Shown: in pieces, positions 8,937-18,677 of the stretch
How positions within the stretch are numbered: the first letter of the stretch is position 1
Layout of the letters: each line of letters opens with the position of its first letter
From: Pseudoalteromonas sp. MM1
GTDB taxonomy: Bacteria; Pseudomonadota; Gammaproteobacteria; Enterobacterales; Alteromonadaceae
Length of the DNA: 64,000 bases
Direction: 5' to 3'
NCBI RefSeq assembly: GCF_030296835.1
Contig: NZ_AP027923.1
Location: 62,001-126,000 of the forward strand
The notes under the pieces: model-generated
Seen by the model: only the letters and a program-made list of their open reading frames with translations
Databases searched by the model: none
Told to the model about the DNA's origin: nothing
Program-made: the position numbers and the translations under genes

Positions 8937-11882
8937 ATGGAATCGCTGTCAAAGATGATTAATTGCCTACGTCATTACTCCTTATCTAAAGTGTATAAAT
9001 CTTTATTTTGTGTATCTGTTGTTACTGCAAGTTCGTTTAGCTTAGCGGATGATGCTGCCTCACAAAATGCTAAAACCCAGCTTAAAAAAAATATGGAAGT
9101 CATTGAAGTTCGGGGTATACGCTCAAGTATGGCTGAGAACTTAGATGTTAAGCGTATGTCTGGCTCTGTGGTAGATGCAATTACTGCCGAAGATATTGGC
9201 AAATTTCCTGATAAAAATGTAGCGGATTCGTTGCAGCGGGTACCTGGCGTTGTAATAGAACGCGATGGGGGAGAGGGATCATCGGTTAGTATTCGTGGTT
9301 TATCATCTGAGCTTACATTTACTCAGCTTAATGGCAATTTTATTGCTTCCTCTGCGGGAGAGCCCGCTCGCTCGTTCGACTACACTTTACTTCCCTCTGC
9401 CATGATAGAAAGCGTAGAAGTGTATAAATCGCCAGAAGCACGTTTAGATGAAGGCGGCGTAGGCGGCACAGTATTAATGCATAGCCGCAAGCCTTTAAGT
9501 ATGGAAGCCAATTCAGGTGTATTTAATGTTGAATCTACTTACGCTGATGTGACAAAAGAGTACGAACCGCAATTTAATGGCTTATATTCGTGGAAAAATG
9601 ATGACGACACCTTTGGCGTATTAGTGGGTTATACCTATCAAGAGCGTACTAATCGCACGTTAACAGGCAGCACCGATGCAAATGTATGGCGTTACACCGG
9701 TGGCGGTCAACCTACTGATGTTAATGGTAATGCCGTTGATAACAATAATGGTTGGGATACGATAAGTGATGCTAGTGGTAATCGTTATGATGGCGTGTGG
9801 TTTCCGCAAGTTGTACGTGGCTCAGTGCTTAATGAAAAACGTGAGCGCGAAGGTATTCAATTTAGTACACAATGGCGCCCAACTAATCGCTTAGAACTAG
9901 GATTTAACTACTTTGGTTTTACACTCGGACAAGACAGAACCGAATCAGTGATTGATATTCCTGAGTGGTCACTCAATCCTGATTTTTTAACCGCCGTAAA
10001 CCTGGATGAAACAGGCACTATTGCAACGGGTATGCAATATAATGCCAGTGCTAGCGGTGTTGAAAACGATATGCAATTTCCGTGGATGCGTGGCAGTTAT
10101 GTACGAGAAGAGTCTACCTCCGATACTATAGATTTTAATTTAACCTACGAAGGCGATAGCTTTAAAGCGCGGTTTGTTATTGGTAACACTCAAGCTGAGG
10201 GCGGCCCTGAAGAAAGCTGGGAAGCCGCTTATAAAAGCTCAAACGCCGGTGAAAACCAAGCCGTTATTCAAAACGCATCGCAAAGCGCAGCGTGGTCTTT
10301 AAATGAAAATAATGTATCGCTGAGTATTGATCCCAACACATTGGCTAACCTGCAAAGTGGCTTGGGCGGCGGGCGTGATGCTGGTTCGTCAAATTCAAGC
10401 TTTGTGCGCAGCGAACTCGAAGAGGATTATTATCAGGCCGATATCGACTTTTATGTTGATTGGGGGTTTTTAAAAACAATTAGAACCGGCGCTAAATATC
10501 GTCATGCCAATTTACACCGCGAGACCGGTAATACGTTTTTTTTAGATCCTAACTTTGATATTGCTGCAGGTGAAGCGAGTGAGCAAGGTATAACGCAATT
10601 TGATAGCTATCAATGGAATGGCGGTATGCCACTTGCCGAGGATGTGTTTATTAATCAAACCAATATAGTTGGCGGGTTTAACATAAACCAAATGCCCAGC
10701 ATAGATTGGGATAAATACCGAAGTTTAGTAACCGACAACTACATGCCATATACTCGCATAGAAGATAACTTTGTATACGATATTGAAGAAAAAATATCAG
10801 CGTTTTACATTCAAGGCGATTTTGAGTTTAGTGAAGTAAGGGGTAATTTAGGTGTGCGCGTAGTACAAACTAAAACCTTAACCTCTTCTACCGATTTATA
10901 TACTTATCAACTTGATCACACCAATGATGAAACAGGCGAGCCGGTTACTGGTGATGCGCGTTTTGTAGAAGACTATCAGTTGGTTACACAAAAAAATACG
11001 GACACACAAATTCTACCAAGCTTTAATATAGCGTGGGATGCCACCGACGATTTAGTGATTAGAGGCGCTATTGCTAAAGTGATGGCGCGACCAAATTACA
11101 GCGATTTAGGCTCGCAGCAGCGTATCACGTTTGTATCAAATGAGTGGGCAGATGACAGAGCGGCATTCAACGAGCTAGCAGGCTTTAGTGGCAGTGGTGG
11201 GAATAAAAATTTAAAACCTTTTGAGTCAGTACAGGCCGATTTATCTATTGAATATTATTACGACGAGGGCTCGGCATTAGGTTTAGCGCTGTTTCATAAA
11301 AAGGTTGATAACTTTGTTGTGCCGCTGGTAATAGATGCTCAGCAAGATTTTGCAGGCAAAGAAAATATAGTAGAGAGCGGTATAATTACCGTTGCGCCAT
11401 ACAGCACAGTGGGCAATGGCACCGATGCGGTATCAAAAGGGGCAGAAGTATTTATTCAACATGCATTTGCAGGTGGTTTTGGTTTTTATGCTAATTACAC
11501 CTATAACAAAACCAATAAAGCCGATGTAAGTGTAAATGGTGAAGAATTTGGCCAATCACCATTAATAGGCAGTGCTAAATACCAGTACAACACCTCAGCT
11601 TATTACGAAGGCGAGTACTTTACTCTTCGCGCGTCGTACAATAAACGCGGCGAAACGGTCCTTGGCTTAAACAGCGGTTTAAATGTCTACCAAGACCCTT
11701 ACGAGCAAGTTGATGTAAATGCCGCCATTAATATATCTGATAGCTTAAGTTTAACAGCCTCTGTTATTAATTTAACTAAATCGGAGACAGTTACGCGTTT
11801 AGGCAATGATACCGACGCGCGTTTATTAAGTTCAAGTTACTCTGGCAGGCGTTACTACGCAGGTATAAATTATAGTTTTTAA
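8937..11882 (+). CDS. TonB-dependent outer-membrane receptor (large, TonB-Xanth-Caul type)
   Basis: Outer-membrane active transporter of 981 residues. A signal peptide (hydrophobic YKSLFCVSVVTASSFSLA, about 19-37) is followed by the TonB-box region and a plug domain (about 65-180) with SGSVVDAITAEDIGKFPDKN, ADSLQRVPGVVIERDGGEG and VSIRGL, hallmarks of the Xanthomonas/Caulobacter-type receptors that often import oligosaccharides. The beta barrel fills the rest and ends YYAGINYSF with the terminal Phe needed for outer-membrane insertion. Substrate is unknown: no sugar-degrading gene is next to it. ATG 8937 has a poor ribosome site; ATG 8955 (six residues shorter) is possible. It stands alone behind a terminator. 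Confidence 0.9.
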   Translation: MESLSKMINCLRHYSLSKVYKSLFCVSVVTASSFSLADDAASQNAKTQLKKNMEVIEVRGIRSSMAENLDVKRMSGSVVDAITAEDIGKFPDKNVADSLQRVPGVVIERDGGEGSSVSIRGLSSELTFTQLNGNFIASSAGEPARSFDYTLLPSAMIESVEVYKSPEARLDEGGVGGTVLMHSRKPLSMEANSGVFNVESTYADVTKEYEPQFNGLYSWKNDDDTFGVLVGYTYQERTNRTLTGSTDANVWRYTGGGQPTDVNGNAVDNNNGWDTISDASGNRYDGVWFPQVVRGSVLNEKREREGIQFSTQWRPTNRLELGFNYFGFTLGQDRTESVIDIPEWSLNPDFLTAVNLDETGTIATGMQYNASASGVENDMQFPWMRGSYVREESTSDTIDFNLTYEGDSFKARFVIGNTQAEGGPEESWEAAYKSSNAGENQAVIQNASQSAAWSLNENNVSLSIDPNTLANLQSGLGGGRDAGSSNSSFVRSELEEDYYQADIDFYVDWGFLKTIRTGAKYRHANLHRETGNTFFLDPNFDIAAGEASEQGITQFDSYQWNGGMPLAEDVFINQTNIVGGFNINQMPSIDWDKYRSLVTDNYMPYTRIEDNFVYDIEEKISAFYIQGDFEFSEVRGNLGVRVVQTKTLTSSTDLYTYQLDHTNDETGEPVTGDARFVEDYQLVTQKNTDTQILPSFNIAWDATDDLVIRGAIAKVMARPNYSDLGSQQRITFVSNEWADDRAAFNELAGFSGSGGNKNLKPFESVQADLSIEYYYDEGSALGLALFHKKVDNFVVPLVIDAQQDFAGKENIVESGIITVAPYSTVGNGTDAVSKGAEVFIQHAFAGGFGFYANYTYNKTNKADVSVNGEEFGQSPLIGSAKYQYNTSAYYEGEYFTLRASYNKRGETVLGLNSGLNVYQDPYEQVDVNAAINISDSLSLTASVINLTKSETVTRLGNDTDARLLSSSYSGRRYYAGINYSF

Positions 11883-11979
11883 AGAAAAACCCACTATACG
11901 TTTATAGCACACTAACCTTGTTAATGAATAGCATGGCTATTATGATGAAATTATTAAAAAGGATGAAGAAAATAAATTA

Positions 11980-12615
11980 ATGAGCTACCAACCGTTGATA
12001 GATGATTCTGTTTCGCTAATTGAATTTACGCGTGTGTATTTAGCGCTTTTTTATACGTTTGTGGCGGGGTTTTACACCGTTAGAATTATTCATAAAAACC
12101 GCTCAACCCCTGCGGGGGTTATTTTTCCAGGCGCTAAGTTTTGCACTAGCTGGTGGAATCATATGGCGTTTAAGTTTTTTAGGACTGCTATATGGTTTGT
12201 GTGTGTGCTGCGTGTGTTTGTTCCCGCCACTGATAACTACTTAGGTCTATTTAATACCTTAAATGGGTGGCCAGGTGTTATGTTTGGCAATATATTGCTC
12301 ACCTCGGGCTTTGTGCTCAGTATGGTTGTTCATTTTCATATGGCGTCACTTTGGCGCTCGGGTATAGACCCAAATGGGCCACAAACGCTTAAAACTACAG
12401 GATTATACAGTTTTTCGCGTAATCCTATGTATGTCGGTGTGGCAACTGCTCAGTTGGGGTTCTTTTTGGCATTACCGAGCTTATTTAGCTTAATTTGCCT
12501 TGCTGTGGGCTTATATGCACTTTATAAACAAATAGCCGTGGAGGAAGCGCATTTAGTAACGCGTTTTAAAAATGACTACCTAAAATATAAGCAAACCGTA
12601 CCGCGCTGGTTGTAG
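11980..12615 (+). CDS. isoprenylcysteine carboxyl methyltransferase (ICMT/PEMT)-family membrane protein
   Basis: Integral membrane protein of 211 residues with several hydrophobic helices and the family C-terminal signature: GLYSFSRNPMYVG (SAM-binding region) followed by EEAHLVTRFKNDYLKYKQTVPRWL, ending in the usual Pro-Arg-Trp. Such bacterial proteins are putative methyltransferases of lipids or isoprenoids; the substrate cannot be told. The gene follows the TonB receptor by 97 nt and ends 1 nt before the stop of the convergent GGDEF/EAL gene. An AAAAAGGATGAAG ribosome site region precedes the ATG. Confidence 0.78.
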   Translation: MSYQPLIDDSVSLIEFTRVYLALFYTFVAGFYTVRIIHKNRSTPAGVIFPGAKFCTSWWNHMAFKFFRTAIWFVCVLRVFVPATDNYLGLFNTLNGWPGVMFGNILLTSGFVLSMVVHFHMASLWRSGIDPNGPQTLKTTGLYSFSRNPMYVGVATAQLGFFLALPSLFSLICLAVGLYALYKQIAVEEAHLVTRFKNDYLKYKQTVPRWL

Positions 12616-12616
12616 C

Positions 12617-14650
12617 TTATTCAACGGTTGCTTTTATTTGCAGATGGCTATTTATAAAATCTTGTTTTGAGAGCGGCTTTGAATATAAATAGCCTTGAAT
12701 GTAATCACAGCCCAACGCGATTAATTGCGCTTGCTGGGTAGGTGTTTCTACCCCTTCGGCGACCACTTCTACCCCTAAGTTATGCGCCATAGTAATTATA
12801 GCTTTAATTAGCGTTATACTGCTGCTATTGGCTTCAATATTTTGTATAAAAGATTGATCTATTTTAAGTATATCAATGTCTAATTGCTGTAAGTATGCAA
12901 GCGATGAATACCCAACGCCAAAATCATCAATAGCAATATCTATATCAAGCGCGTTAAGGCGTTTTAAGTGGTGCTGAATAGCGTTATCTGGATCCATTAA
13001 GCTGTTTTCAGTTATCTCAATTAAAATCGTATGAGGTGGCAGCTTATAAAGTTTGCAAGCCTCTACCCATTGGGTAACCCATATTCCGTCGCGATCAATT
13101 TCTAAAGGTGAGGTATTTACACTAATTTGCACCGGTGTATAGCTTAGTTTATTAAACTCTACAGCATCGCGAACAGCTTGCGACTTAACCCATTCGCCAA
13201 GATCTTTTATCAAGCCATTTTGCTCTGCTATGTCGATAAATTCGACAGGGCCAATAATGCCTCGCTCTGGGTGGTTCCAACGGATCAACGCTTCTGCTTT
13301 TTTTAGTGTGTGTGAATGCGGATCCCATATTGGCTGGTAGTAAAGTTCAAATTGGTTATTATTTAAACCTGTGCGTATTTCTTCTATGAGGCGGCGTTTT
13401 TCAATCGCTAGCTCTTCCATTTCGTATGAAAAAAACTCAAACCGGTTACGCCCCTTACTTTTAGATAAATACATCGCTTGATCAGCTCGTTTAACTAAGG
13501 TTTCGACCGATGTACCGTCATGCGGAAAAAACGCCACGCCAATACTTGCTGTTACCTGCACATGTTCGTTTTTTATGGTTATTGTTCGGGTCAGGCTTTT
13601 CATTACATCGTGTGCAATGTGCGAAACCGCTGTTGTATCGCTTATTCCTTTGAGAATTAAGGTAAACTCATCACCGCCTAAGCGCGCCACTATGTCTTGC
13701 TGTTTTAAGCAGCGGCGAAGTCGCTTAGCCACTTCGTGAAGTAATAAATCACCAAAGTCGTGGCCTAAGCTATCGTTTACTTCTTTAAAGCCATCTAAAT
13801 CAATAAATACCAAAGAAAATGTTTGTTCAGGTGTGCTTACAAGCTGTTGCAGGTGCTCATAAAAATAACGGCGGTTAGGTAGGTCGGTTAAGCCATCTTG
13901 ATAAGCATATTGATGCAGTTGAACATTGGCATTCTCAAGCTCTGTTGTTCTTCGTTTTACTTGGTTTTCTAGCAGGTTATCGCGCTGTTCTATAGTTTGT
14001 AGCATGGTATTAAAACAACTAGTTAGCTTACCCACTTCGTCCTTCGAAAGCTCTTTAGCACGCAAGCTATAGTCGTTGGATGAGGTAATTTTCTCTGCTG
14101 TTTGTGCTAAATATAAAATGGGGTTTAAAAAACGTTTTCTGAGCATTAGCGATACAAGCAAACTTAAAATAAAGCTAAAAATCATTAACACAATAATAAA
14201 CCGGCCATAAAAATCGGCTCTGTCGTTTAGGTCACTGTCGTCGGCCCGCAAAATCAGCGTACCGTAGTGTTGAGCGTCAATTGTTAATGCTGTTTTTATT
14301 TCTATTGTATGCGGTGCTGAGCTTTCTTGGTTGTATTTAGGTGACGTTACGCTTGCTATTTGTTGGCTCAAATTGTTAAACACTTCTACCGATACAATGT
14401 CGGAGCGCATTAATAGCGGCTCAATGAGCTCTTTTATTGCGGCGGTATCGTAAAATATTAAAGCAGTACTAATATTGGGGGCTAATATTTGCGAGAGTGA
14501 TTTTAGGCTTTGTGTTTGTTCTTGTTTTGCGGTTTTTAGCTCATACGCGCTAAAAACTGCAGTCACGGTAGCCGTAGAGGTAAGTGCAACGCTCATTAAA
14601 ATAAACAGCAGCTTTTTACTCATTGAATTTAGTGAGAAGTAGTTTTTCAT
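12617..14650 (-). CDS. membrane GGDEF/EAL c-di-GMP protein with HAMP domain
   Basis: Inner-membrane enzyme of c-di-GMP metabolism, 677 residues. A helix (about 13-33) and a second one (about 147-168) flank a periplasmic sensor of the CHASE8-like kind, followed by a HAMP domain (about 169-222), a GGDEF domain (about 245-405) with intact ARLGGDEFT and an EAL domain (about 420-670) with intact EALIRW, EITEN, DDFGVGYSSL and KIDQSFI. Both catalytic signatures are present, so it could make or break c-di-GMP. It follows a YfiR-like gene by 2 nt, and a TonB receptor gene lies before that: a likely three-gene signalling operon in which the periplasmic YfiR-like protein controls this enzyme, by analogy with YfiBNR. 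Confidence 0.9.
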   Translation of the reverse strand: MKNYFSLNSMSKKLLFILMSVALTSTATVTAVFSAYELKTAKQEQTQSLKSLSQILAPNISTALIFYDTAAIKELIEPLLMRSDIVSVEVFNNLSQQIASVTSPKYNQESSAPHTIEIKTALTIDAQHYGTLILRADDSDLNDRADFYGRFIIVLMIFSFILSLLVSLMLRKRFLNPILYLAQTAEKITSSNDYSLRAKELSKDEVGKLTSCFNTMLQTIEQRDNLLENQVKRRTTELENANVQLHQYAYQDGLTDLPNRRYFYEHLQQLVSTPEQTFSLVFIDLDGFKEVNDSLGHDFGDLLLHEVAKRLRRCLKQQDIVARLGGDEFTLILKGISDTTAVSHIAHDVMKSLTRTITIKNEHVQVTASIGVAFFPHDGTSVETLVKRADQAMYLSKSKGRNRFEFFSYEMEELAIEKRRLIEEIRTGLNNNQFELYYQPIWDPHSHTLKKAEALIRWNHPERGIIGPVEFIDIAEQNGLIKDLGEWVKSQAVRDAVEFNKLSYTPVQISVNTSPLEIDRDGIWVTQWVEACKLYKLPPHTILIEITENSLMDPDNAIQHHLKRLNALDIDIAIDDFGVGYSSLAYLQQLDIDILKIDQSFIQNIEANSSSITLIKAIITMAHNLGVEVVAEGVETPTQQAQLIALGCDYIQGYLYSKPLSKQDFINSHLQIKATVE

Positions 14651-14652
14651 TA

Positions 14653-15186
14653 TTAGCCCTCAACTACACGTGCTAAGCGCAGCACTTTTGAGCTCATAGT
14701 AATGCCTGCTTTTTTAAGCTTGCTTGGGGCAACTTCAAAACGCACTTTACTACTTGAAAGAAAAAATCGAATATGTCCCTGTGCGGCTATAAAGCCATCG
14801 GTTTCGCCAACTATCATTGTATTTTTTAAATTAAGCGTGGTGTGAGCATTTAACCACTGGTTGTATGTATTATCGGTAATAAATACTATATCACAGTCCT
14901 CAAGTGCAGTTGCCTCAAGTGGGGTATATTTATTGTGCAAGTGGCGATTATGTACTTTTCTATTTTCTAGGGCGGCATTGGCTATTGCTATAAATTGACT
15001 GTCGGGGCTACAAATTAAAAAGTCGGGTGTGTTTTCGTGTGCAGATTGCCATTGCCCTAAACGAGCAAAGTTATATAAAAAGCCTGCTTTAAGCACATAT
15101 TCTTTTTGCACAGCAAATGCGCTTGCGCTTGTACAAAGCGCAAGGCCAAAAAATAGGTAAAGCAATCGATTTAAAAGCTTAAGCAT
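14653..15186 (-). CDS. YfiR-family (DUF4154) periplasmic protein
   Basis: Secreted protein of 177 residues with an N-terminal signal peptide (about 1-25, ending SAFA) and a DUF4154/YfiR domain (about 28-172), starting with the typical KAGFLYNFARLGQW. In Pseudomonas, YfiR is a periplasmic repressor of the diguanylate cyclase YfiN. Here the gene lies 8 nt after a TonB receptor gene and 2 nt before a GGDEF/EAL gene, so a similar regulatory role is likely. The cysteine pair (about C59 and C98) could form the disulfide known in YfiR; that is inference. Confidence 0.85.
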   Translation of the reverse strand: MLKLLNRLLYLFFGLALCTSASAFAVQKEYVLKAGFLYNFARLGQWQSAHENTPDFLICSPDSQFIAIANAALENRKVHNRHLHNKYTPLEATALEDCDIVFITDNTYNQWLNAHTTLNLKNTMIVGETDGFIAAQGHIRFFLSSSKVRFEVAPSKLKKAGITMSSKVLRLARVVEG

Positions 15187-15194
15187 TGGTTCTC

Positions 15195-17255
15195 TTAAAA
15201 TGTTGCACTAACTGAAAACGTGACACACTCGTCAATGTAATTTGGAACTGTAAATGTTTCGCGAGTATTACCGTATTCTATATGTGAGCCTGCAAATAAG
15301 TTTTTGCCTGATACGGCAGTGGCCCAGTTATTGTTTATTTTCCAGTTCCATGTAAGGTCTACTGCGGTGTAGTTATCTGTATTGTACGTGTTTGAGTTTT
15401 CGGCTCTTAGCGTGGCATAAATAGAATGCTGCTCACTCAATTGGTAATTCAGTTTAGTAAATAATTGTCTGTTTACTGAGTCGTAGCCAATGGAAGGGCG
15501 GGTTGCATTAGGTAAGTCGTAATCTATTTTTGTATAGCTGTAGCCTATTTCGCTACTTAAGTTATCCATTAGTTGCATCGAAAATAATAAATCACCGCCG
15601 GTTGTGGTGGTTTTGCCTACTGAAACAAAGTCGTAGTCTAAGCTTGTTGTTTGAAGCGCTGCAAATGCTTGAGGTATTTGCCCTGTAAGGTAAAGGTTTA
15701 ATGCAGGTATAAATTGTTCTATGTGAGGGTTTAAACTAATTACGGCAACATCATCCGCTTGCGTATTAAATGCAGAAACATCTAAAGACCAGTCTGCTTT
15801 AGATATACGGTAGCCTATCTCGTACGAGGTGTAGTTTTCGGCTTTTACGCTATCGTTACCATTTAAAAATGTAGCTATATGGTATTGATCTATTTCGGCA
15901 ATACCCGTTTGCATGCCAACAACATCTGAGACTTTTTGGCCATTTACTCTAAAGTTATCATTATATTCAATAAGTGTAGGAATGCGCACGCTTCGAGAAA
16001 TTGAACCCCAAGCTAGGTGGTCGTCATATGGCTGATAGGTAAAGCGGGCAAGGGGTTGGTTTTCCCAGCCAGTTAAATCGTTATGCTCTACTTTGGTGCC
16101 TACAATGAGATTTAACGTATCAGGAATAACACTGTATTGCGCTTGTAGCATGGCACCATATTGATAAAGGTTATCGAAGTCTCTGTCACTATTAATAAAA
16201 ATACTATCTTGGAAAGAAATATCATTAAAGCGATAATTTAGCCCCCAATCTACCTGTAGCTCACCGGTAATAAAGTTCATTTGATAATCAACGTCAATCG
16301 ATTCAAAATCTTCATTTATAAAGGGCTGATCACCTTGTTGTTTAAGCCACGACATTTGCAGCATTTGGTTTGCATTATCTGAAAGGCGATGCTCAACGCG
16401 GGTCATTAATCGCGTATCGCGCCTATCTGCAATAGTTGGAAACTGCTGACTGCGGTTAGACGCATCTACTACGCCAGTCAGGTTTTGGCCGTGCTCTGTG
16501 TGAGTATGATCCCCTTGCAGAAGGATTGACCACTCATCGCTTGGCGTAAAATCAGCTCTAAAGCCGCCAGCGTGCTGTTTAGTAAAGTCATTAGGTTTAA
16601 TGCGGCTGCCTTTTTTAGAAGGTGCGGTATTTTTAGTATTATAGTAGCCCCTGTAACTACCAATATCAGAAATATCACCACCATGGCGAAGGCTTATGTC
16701 GGCATTTATTTGATTACCTGTAATTGCTTTAGCGTAAGTGTTGCGTGTATCTAAGCTATTTTTAGTAATGATATTGATAACGCCATTATTTGCGTTATTA
16801 CCCCATAACAACCCGCCCTGACCGCGAATAACCTCAATGCGCTCAATATCATATAAAGGCACGTGTAACGACTCCCAGTACACAGCTGCAAATTTTGGCG
16901 TATATAGGCTTTGCCCATCTATCATTACTAATAATTTGCTTGAATAACGTGAAGCAACACCGCGAGCAGAAATAGCCCATTGATTGTTATCAAGTTGTCT
17001 TACTGCAAGGCCTGGCACCATTTTTAACGCCTCAGGAATAGAGGTAGCGCCCGAGCTTGTAATTTGCTCTTTGCTGAGCACATAAATAGAAGAGGCGGTA
17101 GTAAAGGCCGACTGTGCTCGTTTCATTGCAGAGGTTGCTTGAACATCCATTTCCATTAACGCGTCAAGGTCTAAATCATCGTCGTTTAATGGTTCTGCAG
17201 CAATTATTGGTGAGGCAATAATCAGTAAGCACAATAACTTTTTAGGTATTTTCAC
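15195..17255 (-). CDS. TonB-dependent receptor (operon with YfiR/GGDEF-EAL)
   Basis: Outer-membrane receptor of 686 residues: signal peptide (about 1-20), plug domain (about 45-165) with TSSGATSIPEALKMVPGLAV, LLVMIDGQSLY and RIEVIRGQGGLLWGNNANNG, then a beta barrel that ends with Phe. Size and plug resemble the vitamin-B12/iron receptor group (BtuB, CirA). It is the first gene of an operon with a YfiR-like protein and a GGDEF/EAL enzyme. The receptor may serve as a sensor or ligand supplier for c-di-GMP signalling rather than only for uptake; that is an inference from the gene order. Confidence 0.88.
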   Translation of the reverse strand: MKIPKKLLCLLIIASPIIAAEPLNDDDLDLDALMEMDVQATSAMKRAQSAFTTASSIYVLSKEQITSSGATSIPEALKMVPGLAVRQLDNNQWAISARGVASRYSSKLLVMIDGQSLYTPKFAAVYWESLHVPLYDIERIEVIRGQGGLLWGNNANNGVINIITKNSLDTRNTYAKAITGNQINADISLRHGGDISDIGSYRGYYNTKNTAPSKKGSRIKPNDFTKQHAGGFRADFTPSDEWSILLQGDHTHTEHGQNLTGVVDASNRSQQFPTIADRRDTRLMTRVEHRLSDNANQMLQMSWLKQQGDQPFINEDFESIDVDYQMNFITGELQVDWGLNYRFNDISFQDSIFINSDRDFDNLYQYGAMLQAQYSVIPDTLNLIVGTKVEHNDLTGWENQPLARFTYQPYDDHLAWGSISRSVRIPTLIEYNDNFRVNGQKVSDVVGMQTGIAEIDQYHIATFLNGNDSVKAENYTSYEIGYRISKADWSLDVSAFNTQADDVAVISLNPHIEQFIPALNLYLTGQIPQAFAALQTTSLDYDFVSVGKTTTTGGDLLFSMQLMDNLSSEIGYSYTKIDYDLPNATRPSIGYDSVNRQLFTKLNYQLSEQHSIYATLRAENSNTYNTDNYTAVDLTWNWKINNNWATAVSGKNLFAGSHIEYGNTRETFTVPNYIDECVTFSVSATF

Positions 17256-17630
17256 CTAGGTTTCTCCACAGGGATCAAAAATCAAAAACAGGATATATTT
17301 TTGTAAAACATTTGTTACCACAAAATATTAGCATACTTTATATTGCTAAAAGTACACTTTATTAGGTTAACTAAAATAAATTGCTTAGTAGCAAGTATGT
17401 TTTAAACTTAGCGCTAAATTATTAAAATTTGTTATCTTCTAAATAAAAATTACTAAAAAAGTCTCAAAATTTAATGATTGGGTCGTGTAAATTACTTTAG
17501 GGGTGAAGGTTGCTGATTATTGTAAAGCCTCATGAGCTGAAGTGAAAACACAGCACACCGGGATACGCATATTAATATGATAAATTACCTCAAGTTAGCT
17601 GGTTCATACAGGCAAAATAATTTACCCTAA
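17256..17630. other. divergent intergenic region
   Basis: 375 bp between the TonB receptor operon and the kelch gene. Very AT-rich in its left half. A perfect 12-bp palindrome CATATTAATATG lies at 17568-17579 and may be a regulator site for the kelch-sirtuin pair. I see no riboswitch or small RNA that I can name. Confidence 0.5.
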
Positions 17631-18677
17631 GTGTATTCTTCACTTTTATATTATTTGTTTATGAGCCTTCTTTTTTCTATTGCGTTAGCAAGCCTTCCTG
17701 CTTTACCTGAACCCGTTGCAAACAATGCAGTCGCCAAGGTTACTGTTGAAAAGCAAAGCTATTTTTTAAGTTTTATGGGGCTTGGTAAAAACAAACAACA
17801 TACCGATGTACACAACAAGGTGTTTTCACTTAAATTAGGTGAGAGCGCATGGCAACAACAAGCGAGTGTACCTTCAAGTTTGCCGTTAAAAGGACGTTTA
17901 GCGAGTACTGCGGTTGGCTTAGGTGAATACGCTTATATTTTTGGTGGTTATACGGTAGATAGCGACCATACTGAAATTTCAAGCCCCGACGTGTACCGTT
18001 TTGATATTAAAAGTAATACATACAAGCACCTTGCAAGTATGCCTGTACCGGTTGATGACAGCGTAGCGCTAAGCTACAAAGAGCGTTACATATACCTTAT
18101 TAGCGGTTGGCATAACGATGGTAACGTAAATTTAGTACAAGTATACGACACCCAAACCGACACATGGCAACAGGCGTCGCCTTTTTTAGGTGAGCCAGTA
18201 TTTGGCCAAGCAGCTGCTATTAGTGGTAACACCATTGTTATATGCGATGGCGTTAAAACCCAAGCCAACCCCAATTCACGCCGCTCTTTTGCAGGTGTTG
18301 CGCAGTGTTTAAAAGGCACAATAGATACTCAAAATCCACTAAAAATAGATTGGCGTACTTTGCCTCACCCAACGGGGGAGTCGCATTACCGTATGGCCGC
18401 TGCTAGCTACAATAACAATATTTACATGATTGGCGGCTCTAATAACCCCTATAATTACAACGGTATTGGTTACAATAAAAAGCCCGCTCCGGCAAGTAAA
18501 CATGTGTGGCGCTTTAATATTGAGCAAAATAAATGGCTAGTTTTACCGCCTTTAGCCAAAGGCAGCATGGATCACCGCGGGCTACTTGAGCACAACGGGG
18601 CTTTGTATCGTATTGGCGGTATGAACAACCAACAGCAAGTAATAAGCGATGTAACAGGTTATGAGGTAACACAGTGA
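17631..18677 (+). CDS. secreted kelch-repeat / NanM-like beta-propeller protein
   Basis: Predicted exported six-bladed kelch propeller of 348 residues. Kelch units recur, for example AYIFGGYTVDSD, IYLISGWHNDGN, IYMIGGSNNPYN and LYRIGGMNNQ, each with the Gly-Gly pair. The length and layout resemble the cyclically permuted mutarotase family (E. coli NanM, a periplasmic sialic-acid epimerase), but nothing nearby speaks for sialic acid use, so function is open. The start is uncertain: GTG 17631 gives a hydrophobic leader, ATG 17661 gives a shorter one beginning MSLLFSIALASLPALPEP. It overlaps the following sirtuin gene by 4 nt (ATGA), so the two are coupled. Confidence 0.72.
   Translation: MYSSLLYYLFMSLLFSIALASLPALPEPVANNAVAKVTVEKQSYFLSFMGLGKNKQHTDVHNKVFSLKLGESAWQQQASVPSSLPLKGRLASTAVGLGEYAYIFGGYTVDSDHTEISSPDVYRFDIKSNTYKHLASMPVPVDDSVALSYKERYIYLISGWHNDGNVNLVQVYDTQTDTWQQASPFLGEPVFGQAAAISGNTIVICDGVKTQANPNSRRSFAGVAQCLKGTIDTQNPLKIDWRTLPHPTGESHYRMAAASYNNNIYMIGGSNNPYNYNGIGYNKKPAPASKHVWRFNIEQNKWLVLPPLAKGSMDHRGLLEHNGALYRIGGMNNQQQVISDVTGYEVTQ

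Noticed and set aside
17256-17630. Possible riboswitch upstream of the kelch gene
   Set aside because: I compared the GA-rich part near 17500-17570 with cobalamin, TPP and c-di-GMP riboswitch cores and found no match to any.
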